Origin: Cyanobacteria bacterium RU_5_0 | Lineage (GTDB): Bacteria; Cyanobacteriota; Cyanobacteriia; Elainellales; Elainellaceae | Assembly (NCBI GenBank): GCA_012033255.1 | Contig: JAAUSF010000036.1 | Span: forward strand, 1-41,945 | Direction: 5' to 3' | Length of the DNA: 41,945 nucleotides | Notes under the pieces: model-generated | Told to the model about the DNA's origin: nothing | Databases searched by the model: none | Seen by the model: the letters and a program-made list of their open reading frames with translations, nothing else | Part shown: piece after piece, positions 26,785 through 35,251 of the stretch | Numbering within the stretch: position 1 is the stretch's first letter | Layout of the letters: the number at the start of each line of letters is the position of its first letter | Position numbers and translations under genes: made by a program

Positions 26785-27255
26785 TCATCTCAACGCTGTG
26801 AACTCAAAAACGTCGTAAGTGCTTCCTCGGAGAACTGACTCCGTATGACTTCCTTGAAGGCGTCTACCAAGAATCTGCTCTATCGCACCCCAAACCGCAC
26901 CCAATGTATAAGTACATTTCCGATCTGACCCTTGGGCTTCCCCAGCGGAACACAACGACTCCGAGATGTACACCTTGATGACCTCGTTCTCTTGCACAAT
27001 CTTTTCGACTATACAAAGACGAGTACCATCTTTACCTAGCGCAAATCTCAACTTTGATGCTACTTCGTCGAGTGAACCGATCGCCTCTTTTAAACTCAGG
27101 TCTGTGGCAAGTTGCTTCCCACGAGAACGACCTGCTGCAATGAGAGCGATCGCCGCTGTTTTCGCTCCAAGAGCATCTTCTATGCCGACGATCGCCGACT
27201 TGAAGCACACGATGCTACTGAAATTACCAAGTTGAGGGCGAAGAGACGATTCCAT
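26785..27255 (-). CDS. Unrecognised protein, partner of the Roadblock gene
   Basis: This 156-residue protein is soluble-looking. Residues 35-46 (AAIALIAAGRSR) form a short hydrophobic patch. The C-terminal half has a pattern (CTYTLGAVWGAIEQILGRRL, then TESVLRGSTYDVFEF) that recalls V4R/4-vinyl-reductase-like small-ligand domains, but the usual Cys residues are not all there. I do not assign a function. It lies 12 bases upstream of the Roadblock gene and is surely in one operon with it. The arrangement with a GTPase and a DUF4388 protein is one I associate with cyanobacteria. Confidence 0.7.
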   Translation of the reverse strand: MESSLRPQLGNFSSIVCFKSAIVGIEDALGAKTAAIALIAAGRSRGKQLATDLSLKEAIGSLDEVASKLRFALGKDGTRLCIVEKIVQENEVIKVYISESLCSAGEAQGSDRKCTYTLGAVWGAIEQILGRRLQGSHTESVLRGSTYDVFEFTALR

Positions 27256-27925
27256 ACAGCCTTCCGCTTCTTAACACTAGACAACAGTAGTAGATCCCTC
27301 ATTAATTCGTAATCAAGCCTAGACCTTTAAATTCTATTGATAGCCAAAATCTCGGCATGGCTGAAGAATGGGATGAAATGATTTGCACCCCCAATGGTAG
27401 GGGTAGGTCTTGTGCCTACCCGGTCTTGCGCCTAACCTGGAAGATTTCGGGCACCCATAAGGGGATGCTCCTCCCAAAAACATCCCTAACTTCAGCAACG
27501 CCAATCCCTTTAGAGTAACCTCTAGAGCTTTTTTCTAATTAACTTCAAGAATCTTGATCCTGATAACTATTTTCAAGCACTTCAGTGTTAATCCGGACAG
27601 CCAACCGGCTCATTGGTGAAGGATGAAGGAAGAAGGAAGGATAACTGACTAACCTGGTTGACTGACAAAAATCTCATAAGGCTCATTGCTTCGCTGCTCA
27701 TCCACCCAGAAATTACAGCAATTTTCAAATATAGCTGTCGCCATAAAGGGGTTAGGACATCGGGATTAAAGGGGGTGTGGGGGCTTCGCCCCCATAGGGG
27801 GCGGTTGGGCAGGGGTTGGGTTAGATTCAACCACTTGTGTGTACACGGTAGAGCCAGGGGTGGAACTCCTGCACCCCGTCCGATTACCGATTACCAGTAA
27901 TGCAACTTCAACGCCGATTAGCTGA
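27256..27925. repeat. Intergenic region with dispersed repeats
   Basis: Three elements lie in this 670-base gap. At 27361-27421 is copy 2 of the repeat that follows ispH. A weak hairpin with a T run (TAGAG-TAAC-CTCTA, then GAGCTTTTTTC) is at 27511-27534. A perfect hairpin TGGGGGC-TTC-GCCCCCA is at 27778-27794, inside a G-rich stretch. No coding region is supported. The promoter of the minus-strand gene ending near 26785 should lie at the left edge. Confidence 0.65.
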
Positions 27926-29650
27926 TCAATTGCTCACTTCAATAATGTTCGGATCTTGCATCGTCTGAACTGTGATCACTTGAGGCGGAGTTGCATCGGG
28001 AGGATAGATAAACTGGACTTCTACCAGACGACGATCGCCGCTCGGCATCACCAACTGAATCAATGGATCGCCTTGCTGTCCTCGGTGTTGCACTACGTGC
28101 AGATAGCGAGTTTGAGGAATGCCTAGATTATCTGTGAAGCGCAATCGTACTGTTCCTCGGAAAAAGACTTGCGGATCAGGAGGTTCGCGAAATCGCAGGG
28201 CACCTTCCAAATCTTCGTCTTGAATGGGAGTTTGAAACAAAACACTCACCCGTTGAGTAGATTCAGTGGTGTTATAAAGCGGCAGAGAGATATCATACTT
28301 GACACCATAGTTGCCGTGAGCGCGATAGGCGGTATCGGGATAGCGAACCAACATGGGTGCGCTTTGAATCTGCTCTGTTCCGAAGGTGTTGTGATCGACA
28401 GTGCTAATGACGTAAGAAAACTCTTCTCCAGGCTTGGGAATGCTGAGGTAATCCACATCCGGGCTATCAGTGGCTAACGCTGTCCATTGCGAACCTTGAG
28501 CGATTCCGGCAACCCGACCATAGAGGAATCGGGCGAAGAAGCTGGTATCAGGGGAAGTGGGGGTGCGATCGCGTGGACCTGCCAGATCGCTTGTCTTTAG
28601 GAGTTCCTCCCATTCAACCAATGTAGGAACTCGTTCAGCCCCGCCTGTGGCTTTGGGCGCATACATTGCCAGACTTGCCACATAAACTTGACCGCTACTC
28701 GACAAGTGCATTAGAGTCGATCGACCGTTGATCGGCACATCTCGATGGGCGGGAGGACGTGGAGAAACAACCACCTGATTCGTCGATGAAACAGTAGTCG
28801 TTGAATTGGATGTCGAATCATTGGAATCTAAACTGTCAGACGACAATCCCCCTGACAAGGAAGTAGACGCCGTTGTTGGCGTTGCAACGTTGGGCGGAGG
28901 CGGAATAATGTATCCAGGTGGTAAAGTGCCATCAGTCGCTACGGTCAATCGACGTAACGGAATTGGTGCATTCATCAACAGATGATTCTCACCAGGAGGA
29001 ATGATCACTTGAGCGGGCCAATGAGTCTGTCGCTGTCCCCGCAAAATATCATTCACTGCGCGGCTGCCCGGTCCAGCAAACACGGTCCCAAGTGGATTGG
29101 CGACATAGGAAGGCAAATCAATAAACGGAGCATCCTGGCTTAAGTAGCTGACGGCTTGCAACACATCCAACGTAACGGCTTCATCACCAGGATTATGCAC
29201 GATCATTCCTAGAAATAGTGTCCGTGTATCGTCCGGATCGGCTCCTCTGGCAATGTGATGGGCGAACAGATCAAAACGCCCCTCCAACGGGAAATTTAGA
29301 TGAGCCTCTGGAATCTCCATGCCAGCCGGTGGGAATGCGGAAACCAAAATCCCCTCTTCCTGAATGACTTCTGGGCTGTTGCTGTTGAAAACTGGAACCG
29401 CGTCCAATTGCCCAGGGAGCGATCGCACCTCTTGAGGACGGATTACCTCCACCTGGCGAGGCGGCGGTGGTGCAGGCGCAGAGGGAACCGTTTGTGTCGG
29501 AGGAGGGGTCTGAATCAAAGGAGGCATTTGTGCCGGCGGTGAAGCCTGCACAACCGGAGGTGGTGCTGGCGCAGGTGAGTCTAGTGATGGACTAATCGGA
29601 AGAGGGGAAACAACTTGTGCCAGAGAAAAAATTGACAGAACCGTTAACAT
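27926..29650 (-). CDS. DUF3370 domain-containing exported protein
   Basis: This 574-residue protein has a short hydrophobic N-terminus (LTVLSIFSLAQVV), a Pro-rich linker (about 20-68), and a DUF3370 domain. The domain shows QEVRSLPGQLDAVPVFNSNS, EAHLNFPLEGRFDLFAHHIA, LFLGMIVHNPG, and the block VFAGPGSRAVNDILRGQR. A Ser/Thr/Asn-rich insert (about 258-295) splits the domain and may be a surface loop. The family is cyanobacterial and of unknown function, probably in the periplasm or cell envelope. It is monocistronic. The signal peptide is short, so the true start could differ. Confidence 0.85.
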   Translation of the reverse strand: MLTVLSIFSLAQVVSPLPISPSLDSPAPAPPPVVQASPPAQMPPLIQTPPPTQTVPSAPAPPPPRQVEVIRPQEVRSLPGQLDAVPVFNSNSPEVIQEEGILVSAFPPAGMEIPEAHLNFPLEGRFDLFAHHIARGADPDDTRTLFLGMIVHNPGDEAVTLDVLQAVSYLSQDAPFIDLPSYVANPLGTVFAGPGSRAVNDILRGQRQTHWPAQVIIPPGENHLLMNAPIPLRRLTVATDGTLPPGYIIPPPPNVATPTTASTSLSGGLSSDSLDSNDSTSNSTTTVSSTNQVVVSPRPPAHRDVPINGRSTLMHLSSSGQVYVASLAMYAPKATGGAERVPTLVEWEELLKTSDLAGPRDRTPTSPDTSFFARFLYGRVAGIAQGSQWTALATDSPDVDYLSIPKPGEEFSYVISTVDHNTFGTEQIQSAPMLVRYPDTAYRAHGNYGVKYDISLPLYNTTESTQRVSVLFQTPIQDEDLEGALRFREPPDPQVFFRGTVRLRFTDNLGIPQTRYLHVVQHRGQQGDPLIQLVMPSGDRRLVEVQFIYPPDATPPQVITVQTMQDPNIIEVSN

Positions 29651-30448
29651 GAGCGAACTTGACAGCCCTTATGTAGGAGTAAACATTCAGAACCACACAA
29701 CCCACCTTTCCCCTAAAATTCCCGTAGAAAGTTTCGAGGGGAAACAAAGATTGAAATTTATCCACCATTCAAAAGCCAAACATTAGACGACTTTATCTTT
29801 GAGTAAAGTTGCACCAAAATTCAAACACAACATAATTAAAGCAATCGACTCAAATCGTCGTTGAGTTGCAAAAAAAGTAAACTGTTTTTCACAATACCAC
29901 TAAGAATGTCAGTAACCATCAAAATTGATGATCCCTAACGGCGATCGTTCAAATTGGTGTCGTCTAAGTGCAAGTTTCATCTCAAAAGCACGCCCCAACA
30001 TAACAAAATTAGCCATTCATAGTTTCTAGTTTTAGACAGCGATCGACGAGGCAAGATTGGCAAATTAGTCAAGAACTTAAGAAATTGAATTGTACTCTTG
30101 CTTCGACGATAAGAATCACTGTTTTAGAGATTCTATAGATTGCCACAAGACTGCAACCCTGGGAAGCCCATATAGAATAATTCACTAGATCTTGATACAG
30201 CGACTTTGCCTATCGATCGGGATACTTAGCTAGAGTTTGAGAGGTCGGCGATCGTGCCCTGATGTCTCTTCTCGCTAAAGTCTAGCGAAAGCAGCCTGGA
30301 GGAGTCGGTTATGTTGATTGTGCTGAATGGATGGGGTAATGCGGGGATGGGGGGACTTCAAATTTCAATCTGAATAACTGAAACACTGTAAAAGTGTGTT
30401 ACCCTAGAATAGGTTTACTCGCTACTGGTGAGAAAACTTTCTGCTGTT
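29651..30448. other. Intergenic region upstream of tRNA-Gly
   Basis: About 800 bases without a recognisable gene. The left half is AT-rich and probably holds the promoter of the DUF3370 gene. The right half has CGATCG palindromes and a G-rich stretch (GGGGATGGGGGGAC near 30340). Confidence 0.4.
30405..30410 (+). promoter_or_regulatory. Possible -10 element of tRNA-Gly
   Basis: TAGAAT lies 39 bases before the tRNA 5' end. No convincing -35 element stands 16-18 bases upstream, so the assignment is tentative. Confidence 0.3.
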
Positions 30449-30519
30449 GCGGGCATAGTTTAGTGGTAAAACCATAGCCTTCCAAGCTATTGATCCGAGT
30501 TCGATTCTCGGTGCCCGCT
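30449..30519 (+). tRNA. tRNA-Gly (anticodon UCC)
   Basis: A complete cloverleaf can be drawn over 71 bases. The acceptor stem GCGGGCA pairs with TGCCCGC, with discriminator T. The D stem is GTTT/AAAC. The anticodon stem is ATAGC/GCTAT around loop CTTCCAA, giving anticodon TCC at 30481-30483. The T stem is CCGAG/CTCGG around loop TTCGATT. The 3' CCA is not encoded. Confidence 0.97.
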
Positions 30520-30644
30520 TAAGAAATGAACCCTCTAGAGCCATTAAGTTTTAGGAATTTTAAGGGGTTCGGTTAGTGTCACGAATTTTTCGCCACATGG
30601 CATCTGGCATCAAGTCTGCTAGAGGATTTTGACAGTTTCCTTCA

Positions 30645-32723
30645 TCAACCTATAGCCGACAGCAGAACTAAGCCTAGAACTGTACCAAAGATGATCAGTG
30701 CGTAGAACTGAGCGCGACCATTCTCCAAGTACTTTAACCCTTCACCCATCACCAAGGTGGCTAAACCTGCAATATTGACGACCCCATCGACAATCTTGGT
30801 ATCCACTTCTAGGACTTGTCGAGCAAGACGACGACTGCCTTGAACAAACACGACATTGTAGATGTCGTCGATGTACCACTTGTTGAGAGATAGCGAATAA
30901 AGGGGTTGAATTCGGCTGGCGATCGCCGCTGGATTGATGTCGCGCACCCAATACATCAGCAAAGCGAGAATGATCCCGAGCAACGCGATGACAACAGAAG
31001 GACATGCCATCATGAGAAACTCATTCCAGTCAAAACCCTCTATCCCTTGCAACAAGTCAGGCATCACTGTATCTGAAGAATGAATGAATACTTCAAAGTA
31101 GTTGGCAAAAGGAGTTCCAACTAGCCCAATCAACATCGAGGGGACTGCCAGAATAAGCAGCGGCAGCGTCATGGTTAACGGTGATTCATGGGGAAATTCA
31201 GTGTGGCTGGTGTGGGCATGGTGAGATGGATCGGCAGGGGTAGATTCGATCGCCGATTCCTGCACATGAATCGACTCTGAACCTACGAATACGCCCCGAT
31301 TTTGCAGGTTCTCGGTTTGGAGTTGCTGATGGATTTCCGCCTTATGACCTCGGAATTCTCCTTCAAATGTTGAGATATAGATGCGGAACATATAGAATGC
31401 TGTGAGTCCAGCCGTGAGCCAACCCACACCCCACAATGCCGGATTCGCTGCAAAAGCAGAACTAAGAATCTCATCCTTCGACCAGAATCCTGCGAAGGGT
31501 GGAATACCGGAGATAGCGAGTGTGCCAATCAAAAATGTCGTAGCCGTGATGGGCATATGCTTTCTTAGTCCGCCCATCAAGCGCATATCCTGCGCCAAAG
31601 TAGGATGGTGTCCTATTACGGATTCCATGCCGTGAATGACTGAGCCAGAGCAGAGGAAGAGCATGGCTTTGAAGTAAGCATGGGTCATCAGATGAAACAA
31701 TCCTGCACTATAGGCACCGATGCCCATTGCCATGACCATGTAGCCCAACTGAGAGATGGTCGAGTAGGCTAATCCCTTCTTGATGTCGTTTTGGGTGATG
31801 GCGATCGTTGCGCCCATAAACGCCGTGAATGCTCCTGTCCAAGCGATGACATTCATGGCGAGGGGCAGTTCTTCAAACACAGGAAACATCCGGGCAATCA
31901 AGAAGACTCCGGCTGCGACCATCGTAGCGGCATGGATGAGTGCTGAAATCGGGGTTGGACCTTCCATTGCGTCCGGCAACCACACATGGAGCGGAAACTG
32001 AGCGGATTTGGCAACCGGTCCAAGGAACACAAGAATCGCAAAAAATGAGGCTAATGCAGTGCTGAGTGAACCAGACTGGATTAGTTCTTGAAGGCGATGT
32101 CCTATTACATCAAATTCAAAACTGCCAGTTGCCCAATAGAGGGCTAGTATCCCCAGCAGCAGCCCAAAGTCACCGACTCGGTTGGTGACGAATGCCTTCT
32201 GGCAGGCATCTGCGGCGGCTTTGCGGTCATACCAAAAGCCGATCAGCAAGTACGAACTCATGCCGACCAGTTCCCAAAAGATATAAATCTGTACCAGATT
32301 AGGACTCACAACTAGCCCCAGCATGGAGGAGCTAAACAGGCTGAGATAAGCATAGAAGCGTACATAACCCGGATCATGAGCCATGTAGCCATCGCTGTAG
32401 ATCATCACCAGAAAAGCAACCGTTGTGACGATCGCGAGCATCATGGCGGTGAGGCGATCGATGGTGTAGCCCATCGTTAGGTGAAAGTTTCCAGCGACTG
32501 CCCATTCAATCATGCGGATATAAGGAGCATATCCCTGAATTTGGCTCCATAGCACAGCGAATGAGAAGATCATGGCGATGCCAACCAAAGCAATCAGAAA
32601 GCCTGCGCTGGCTCGTCGCAATTGATTGACAGTGTTACCAAACACTAATCCTAGCCCAATGAGTGTGGCACCCATGAGGGGCAAGACAGGAATTAGCCAA
32701 GCGTATTGATATAGCAGTTCCAT
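30645..32723 (-). CDS. ndhF: NAD(P)H-quinone oxidoreductase subunit 5 (NdhF1)
   Basis: This 692-residue antiporter-like subunit of the photosynthetic NDH-1 complex in the thylakoid membrane helps proton pumping during respiration and cyclic electron flow. About 16 helices are visible. Family blocks include YIFWELVGMSSYLLIGFWY, PLHVWLPDAMEGPTPISALI with the key Lys before it (GPVAKSAQFP), HAATMVAAGVFLI and AYSTISQLGYM. The C-terminal region carries the long extension with the lateral helix. The sequence around residues 460-520 includes a His-rich loop (DPSHHAHTSHTEFPHE). ndhD is not next to it. The closeness to classical NdhF suggests the respiratory/cyclic form NdhF1 rather than the CO2-uptake forms NdhF3 or NdhF4. 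Confidence 0.95.
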   Translation of the reverse strand: MELLYQYAWLIPVLPLMGATLIGLGLVFGNTVNQLRRASAGFLIALVGIAMIFSFAVLWSQIQGYAPYIRMIEWAVAGNFHLTMGYTIDRLTAMMLAIVTTVAFLVMIYSDGYMAHDPGYVRFYAYLSLFSSSMLGLVVSPNLVQIYIFWELVGMSSYLLIGFWYDRKAAADACQKAFVTNRVGDFGLLLGILALYWATGSFEFDVIGHRLQELIQSGSLSTALASFFAILVFLGPVAKSAQFPLHVWLPDAMEGPTPISALIHAATMVAAGVFLIARMFPVFEELPLAMNVIAWTGAFTAFMGATIAITQNDIKKGLAYSTISQLGYMVMAMGIGAYSAGLFHLMTHAYFKAMLFLCSGSVIHGMESVIGHHPTLAQDMRLMGGLRKHMPITATTFLIGTLAISGIPPFAGFWSKDEILSSAFAANPALWGVGWLTAGLTAFYMFRIYISTFEGEFRGHKAEIHQQLQTENLQNRGVFVGSESIHVQESAIESTPADPSHHAHTSHTEFPHESPLTMTLPLLILAVPSMLIGLVGTPFANYFEVFIHSSDTVMPDLLQGIEGFDWNEFLMMACPSVVIALLGIILALLMYWVRDINPAAIASRIQPLYSLSLNKWYIDDIYNVVFVQGSRRLARQVLEVDTKIVDGVVNIAGLATLVMGEGLKYLENGRAQFYALIIFGTVLGLVLLSAIG

Positions 32724-32845
32724 TGTTCACACCTGCTTAGAGCGTTGTAGAGAACGCGGTCAAGTTTACGCCACGGGTTCATCGGTTTATCAGACCACTT
32801 GAAGAATTCGACGCTGTCAAAAAGATTTTTTATAATGCCACATTC

Positions 32846-33304
32846 TCAAGTGGCAACGAAGAGGTGACTACTGATGGCTAAAAATGTCACCCAAAACACT
32901 AATCCAATCAAAGCCAATGCGACATAGGGATGAGAAATCACCATTTTAGCTAGGACAACAATTGGATTGTTTACTCTATTACGATGAGGTTTCACTTCGT
33001 TCACGAAGAGGGCAAATTCACCAATCTGGATGATGTCATTGGGTTGTAAAAGGAATTCCTGATTGGTTTCAGCTTCTTGCTCATTGACTGTAGAACCCCC
33101 TGTGCTACCGAGATCGGAGAAGTAGTACTGTCCTGCTTGATAGATGATCCTGGCATGTACACGACTGACATCCGGACTGTTCAAAACAACAGCACATTTG
33201 GGGTGACGACCAATCAGACCGCCACCTCGACTCAACATTTCAGGTGTCAGTATGCTTTCTTGAGACTCTTCTGTCAGGTGATGGATGACTTTGATCTCAA
33301 TCAT
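32846..33304 (-). CDS. FHA domain protein with C-terminal membrane anchor (copy 1)
   Basis: This 152-residue protein has a forkhead-associated domain that binds phosphothreonine: GGLIGRHPKCAVVLNSPDVS, RVHARIIYQAGQYYFSDLGS, TGGSTVNEQ and PNDIIQIGEFAL. The Gly-Arg, Ser and Asn positions needed for phosphopeptide binding are present. A hydrophobic helix (PYVALALIGLVFWVTFLAIS) anchors the C-terminus. The neighbouring gene at 33413-33832 is a duplicate without a clear anchor. FHA proteins act downstream of Ser/Thr kinases; no kinase gene is in the window. Confidence 0.9.
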   Translation of the reverse strand: MIEIKVIHHLTEESQESILTPEMLSRGGGLIGRHPKCAVVLNSPDVSRVHARIIYQAGQYYFSDLGSTGGSTVNEQEAETNQEFLLQPNDIIQIGEFALFVNEVKPHRNRVNNPIVVLAKMVISHPYVALALIGLVFWVTFLAISSHLFVAT

Positions 33305-33412
33305 TGTTTCTACAACACTAGATTTTGACTGAACTGGTGCAAAAAAATGGGTTAAGTTACACGAAGAGTAAGCATTATTGAACTCAAGGCAGAGTTTGAT
33401 AGGGCGCTTGCT

Positions 33413-33832
33413 TCAACTGATTGATTCGATCGCCTCTAATCTACGTTTGATCGATTGCTGAATGGTTGCCATTTGAGCCAGAACTACAACGGGATTGCTT
33501 AGCTCATTACGATGAAGCTCTACTTCCTTGACCAAGAGAACAAATCCACCAATCCGGATGATGTCATTCGGTTGTAAGAGAAAGATTTGATTGGTTTCAG
33601 CTTCTGCTTCGTTGACTGTAGAACCCCCTGTGCTACCGAGATCGGAGAAGTAGTACTGTCCTGCTTGATAGATGATCCTGGCATGTACACGACTAACATC
33701 AGGGCCGTTCAAAACGATGTCGCATTTAGAATGCCGACCAATCAGACCGCCACCTTGAGCCAATATTTCAGGAATGAGTTCTTTCTCCTGAAACTCACCC
33801 GTTTGGTGATGGATTATTTTAATCTTGATCAC
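33413..33832 (-). CDS. FHA domain protein (copy 2)
   Basis: About 139 residues with the same FHA core as copy 1 (GGLIGRHSKCDIVLNGPDVS, then the shared RVHARIIYQAGQYYFSDLGS). The open frame extends to a TTG at 33856, but GTG 33832 is the better start. It follows AAGAGGTG by 8 bases and aligns exactly with the start of copy 1 (IKIKIIHH against IEIKVIHH). The C-terminus ends in a short amphipathic helix (ATIQQSIKRRLEAIESIS) with no membrane segment. An 83-base stretch is identical to copy 1. Confidence 0.88.
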   Translation of the reverse strand: MIKIKIIHHQTGEFQEKELIPEILAQGGGLIGRHSKCDIVLNGPDVSRVHARIIYQAGQYYFSDLGSTGGSTVNEAEAETNQIFLLQPNDIIRIGGFVLLVKEVELHRNELSNPVVVLAQMATIQQSIKRRLEAIESIS

Positions 33833-33961
33833 GATTCTTACACCTCTTGATTCCAATTGAATTATTTAGACATAAAAGAACGGGTCAATGAACTCGAATC
33901 AGAGTTTGGTGCATTCATCTTCTGGCTTTGATTTGTCAGATCAATCGTGTTCAACCTGCTT

Positions 33962-35002
33962 TTATATCTCGGTTGAATGATGCTTTTGCTTAGGAATAAG
34001 CACAGTTGACTGTTCAGTTGAACGTGTCTTCCGAGGAGAATACTTTATCTGCGTGTGATCTACTGTTGAATGAGGTTTTTGGATAAAGTTAGTCTCTGTC
34101 TGCTTTTGGACTGAAGATGCATTTTGCAAATCCTCAATCTGTTTCTGAACCTCAGTTGAATGATGCTTTTGCTTAGGAACAAGCACGGTTGACTGTTCAG
34201 TTGAACGTGTCTTCCGAGGAGAATACTTTATCTGCGTGTGATCTACTGTTGAAGAAGCCGTTTGAGCAGGAGCAAATCTTGTCTGATTGCTGATTGAAGG
34301 TACCTTGGGGGAGCGATCGGGTTGAAAGTGTTCTTCGATTGAATCAGACTTCGGGAAGATAAATCGGGCATCTTGATCAGCACTAGGCGGCTTTGGCGGG
34401 CGATCGGGTTGCGATTCCCACAGATCATCCACGTCATTGCCAGGGAAAATAAATTTTGCCTCTTGATCAGCATCAGGTGGCTTTGGCGGGCGATCGGGTT
34501 GGGGGTGTTCCTCGATCGAATCAGGCTGCTGAAGAAAGTTGAATCCCATTTGCTCCGTCGATGAATGCACCTTCTGGAGAGAGTGGCCAATCTGCGTTCG
34601 TTCCTTGGCGGTTGAACGTGCCTTTCTTTTGCCGTATCTTTGTGCGAGTTCATCTGCTGAACTTGCTCTGCGAGAGCGTCTGGATGGTGAAACAGGATAG
34701 GTTCGCCACAGTGAGTTACGACCTAGGTATAACATTCGTTTCAGAAAGGTGAAAACTATCCGGAGATTAAAGACTTTACCCGACAGAGGCTCGATCGCTC
34801 GAATGGCTGAAACTCCTTTGAGTTTTTGCAAGAGCCAGAGGATTACAATTACATTCAGTGCAACGCATTCCCCAAGTACTATGGCTGCCACAAGAGGCAT
34901 GTTGGTACCGCCTAGAAATACAGACCCAAGTAGGACGAGTTTACTCGTCGCTAGCATCCACAGAATGAAATGGATGTATTTTTCAGGTAGTTTTGAAAGC
35001 AT
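33962..35002 (-). CDS. Membrane protein with long repeat-rich, Ser/Thr/Pro/Lys-rich tail
   Basis: This 346-residue protein is unrecognised. The N-terminus holds two hydrophobic helices (about 10-33 and 38-62). The rest is low-complexity and polar. Three copies of a QPDRPPKPP-type unit, linked by DADQEAKFIFP-like stretches, lie around 170-225. A nearly exact repeat of STVDHTQIKYSPRKTRSTEQ, continuing into VPKQKHHSTE, occurs twice near the C-terminus. Its DNA repeats (33973-34070 and 34156-34253) differ at only two of 98 bases, so the duplication is recent or kept identical. Neighbours are two FHA genes and PcxA. Ser/Thr clusters could be phosphorylated and bound by the FHA proteins, which is only a hypothesis. 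Confidence 0.65.
   Translation of the reverse strand: MLSKLPEKYIHFILWMLATSKLVLLGSVFLGGTNMPLVAAIVLGECVALNVIVILWLLQKLKGVSAIRAIEPLSGKVFNLRIVFTFLKRMLYLGRNSLWRTYPVSPSRRSRRASSADELAQRYGKRKARSTAKERTQIGHSLQKVHSSTEQMGFNFLQQPDSIEEHPQPDRPPKPPDADQEAKFIFPGNDVDDLWESQPDRPPKPPSADQDARFIFPKSDSIEEHFQPDRSPKVPSISNQTRFAPAQTASSTVDHTQIKYSPRKTRSTEQSTVLVPKQKHHSTEVQKQIEDLQNASSVQKQTETNFIQKPHSTVDHTQIKYSPRKTRSTEQSTVLIPKQKHHSTEI
33973..34253. repeat. 98-base in-frame direct repeat, two copies
   Basis: Copies at 33973-34070 and 34156-34253 match at 96 of 98 bases and are 183 bases apart, a multiple of three. They encode the duplicated Ser/Thr-rich unit at the C-terminus of the repeat-rich membrane protein. Confidence 0.92.
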
Positions 35003-35077
35003 AGATTAGCCTCCCCCATTCCCAACGTTGTTAAGTAGGTGAACATAATTAAACGTAAAACCCAAAAACCCTGTCCC

Positions 35078-35185
35078 TCTCGTTCCCAGGTTCGACTTGG
35101 GAATGCGTTCAAAGCGGGTCTTTCAATTCTCTGGAGAAGGCTCTGCCTCCGGTTTGGCATTTCAAGGCTTTGCCGTGGAACGAGA
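35078..35185. repeat. MITE-like repeat with 9-base terminal inverted repeats
   Basis: The ends are TCTCGTTCC (35078-35086) and GGAACGAGA (35177-35185), perfect inverted repeats about 108 bases apart. Inside are smaller palindromes, such as CCCAGGTTCGACTTGGG. The motif CTCGTTCCCAG followed by a GGCTCTGCCTCC stretch is one I associate with dispersed repeats in cyanobacterial genomes. No transposase is encoded. Confidence 0.7.
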
Positions 35186-35251
35186 TATGTCAGTCAGCCA
35201 AGACTAGAACTTGAAATTCTCACAGATCAAAGTGGAATTACTGCAAATGGG

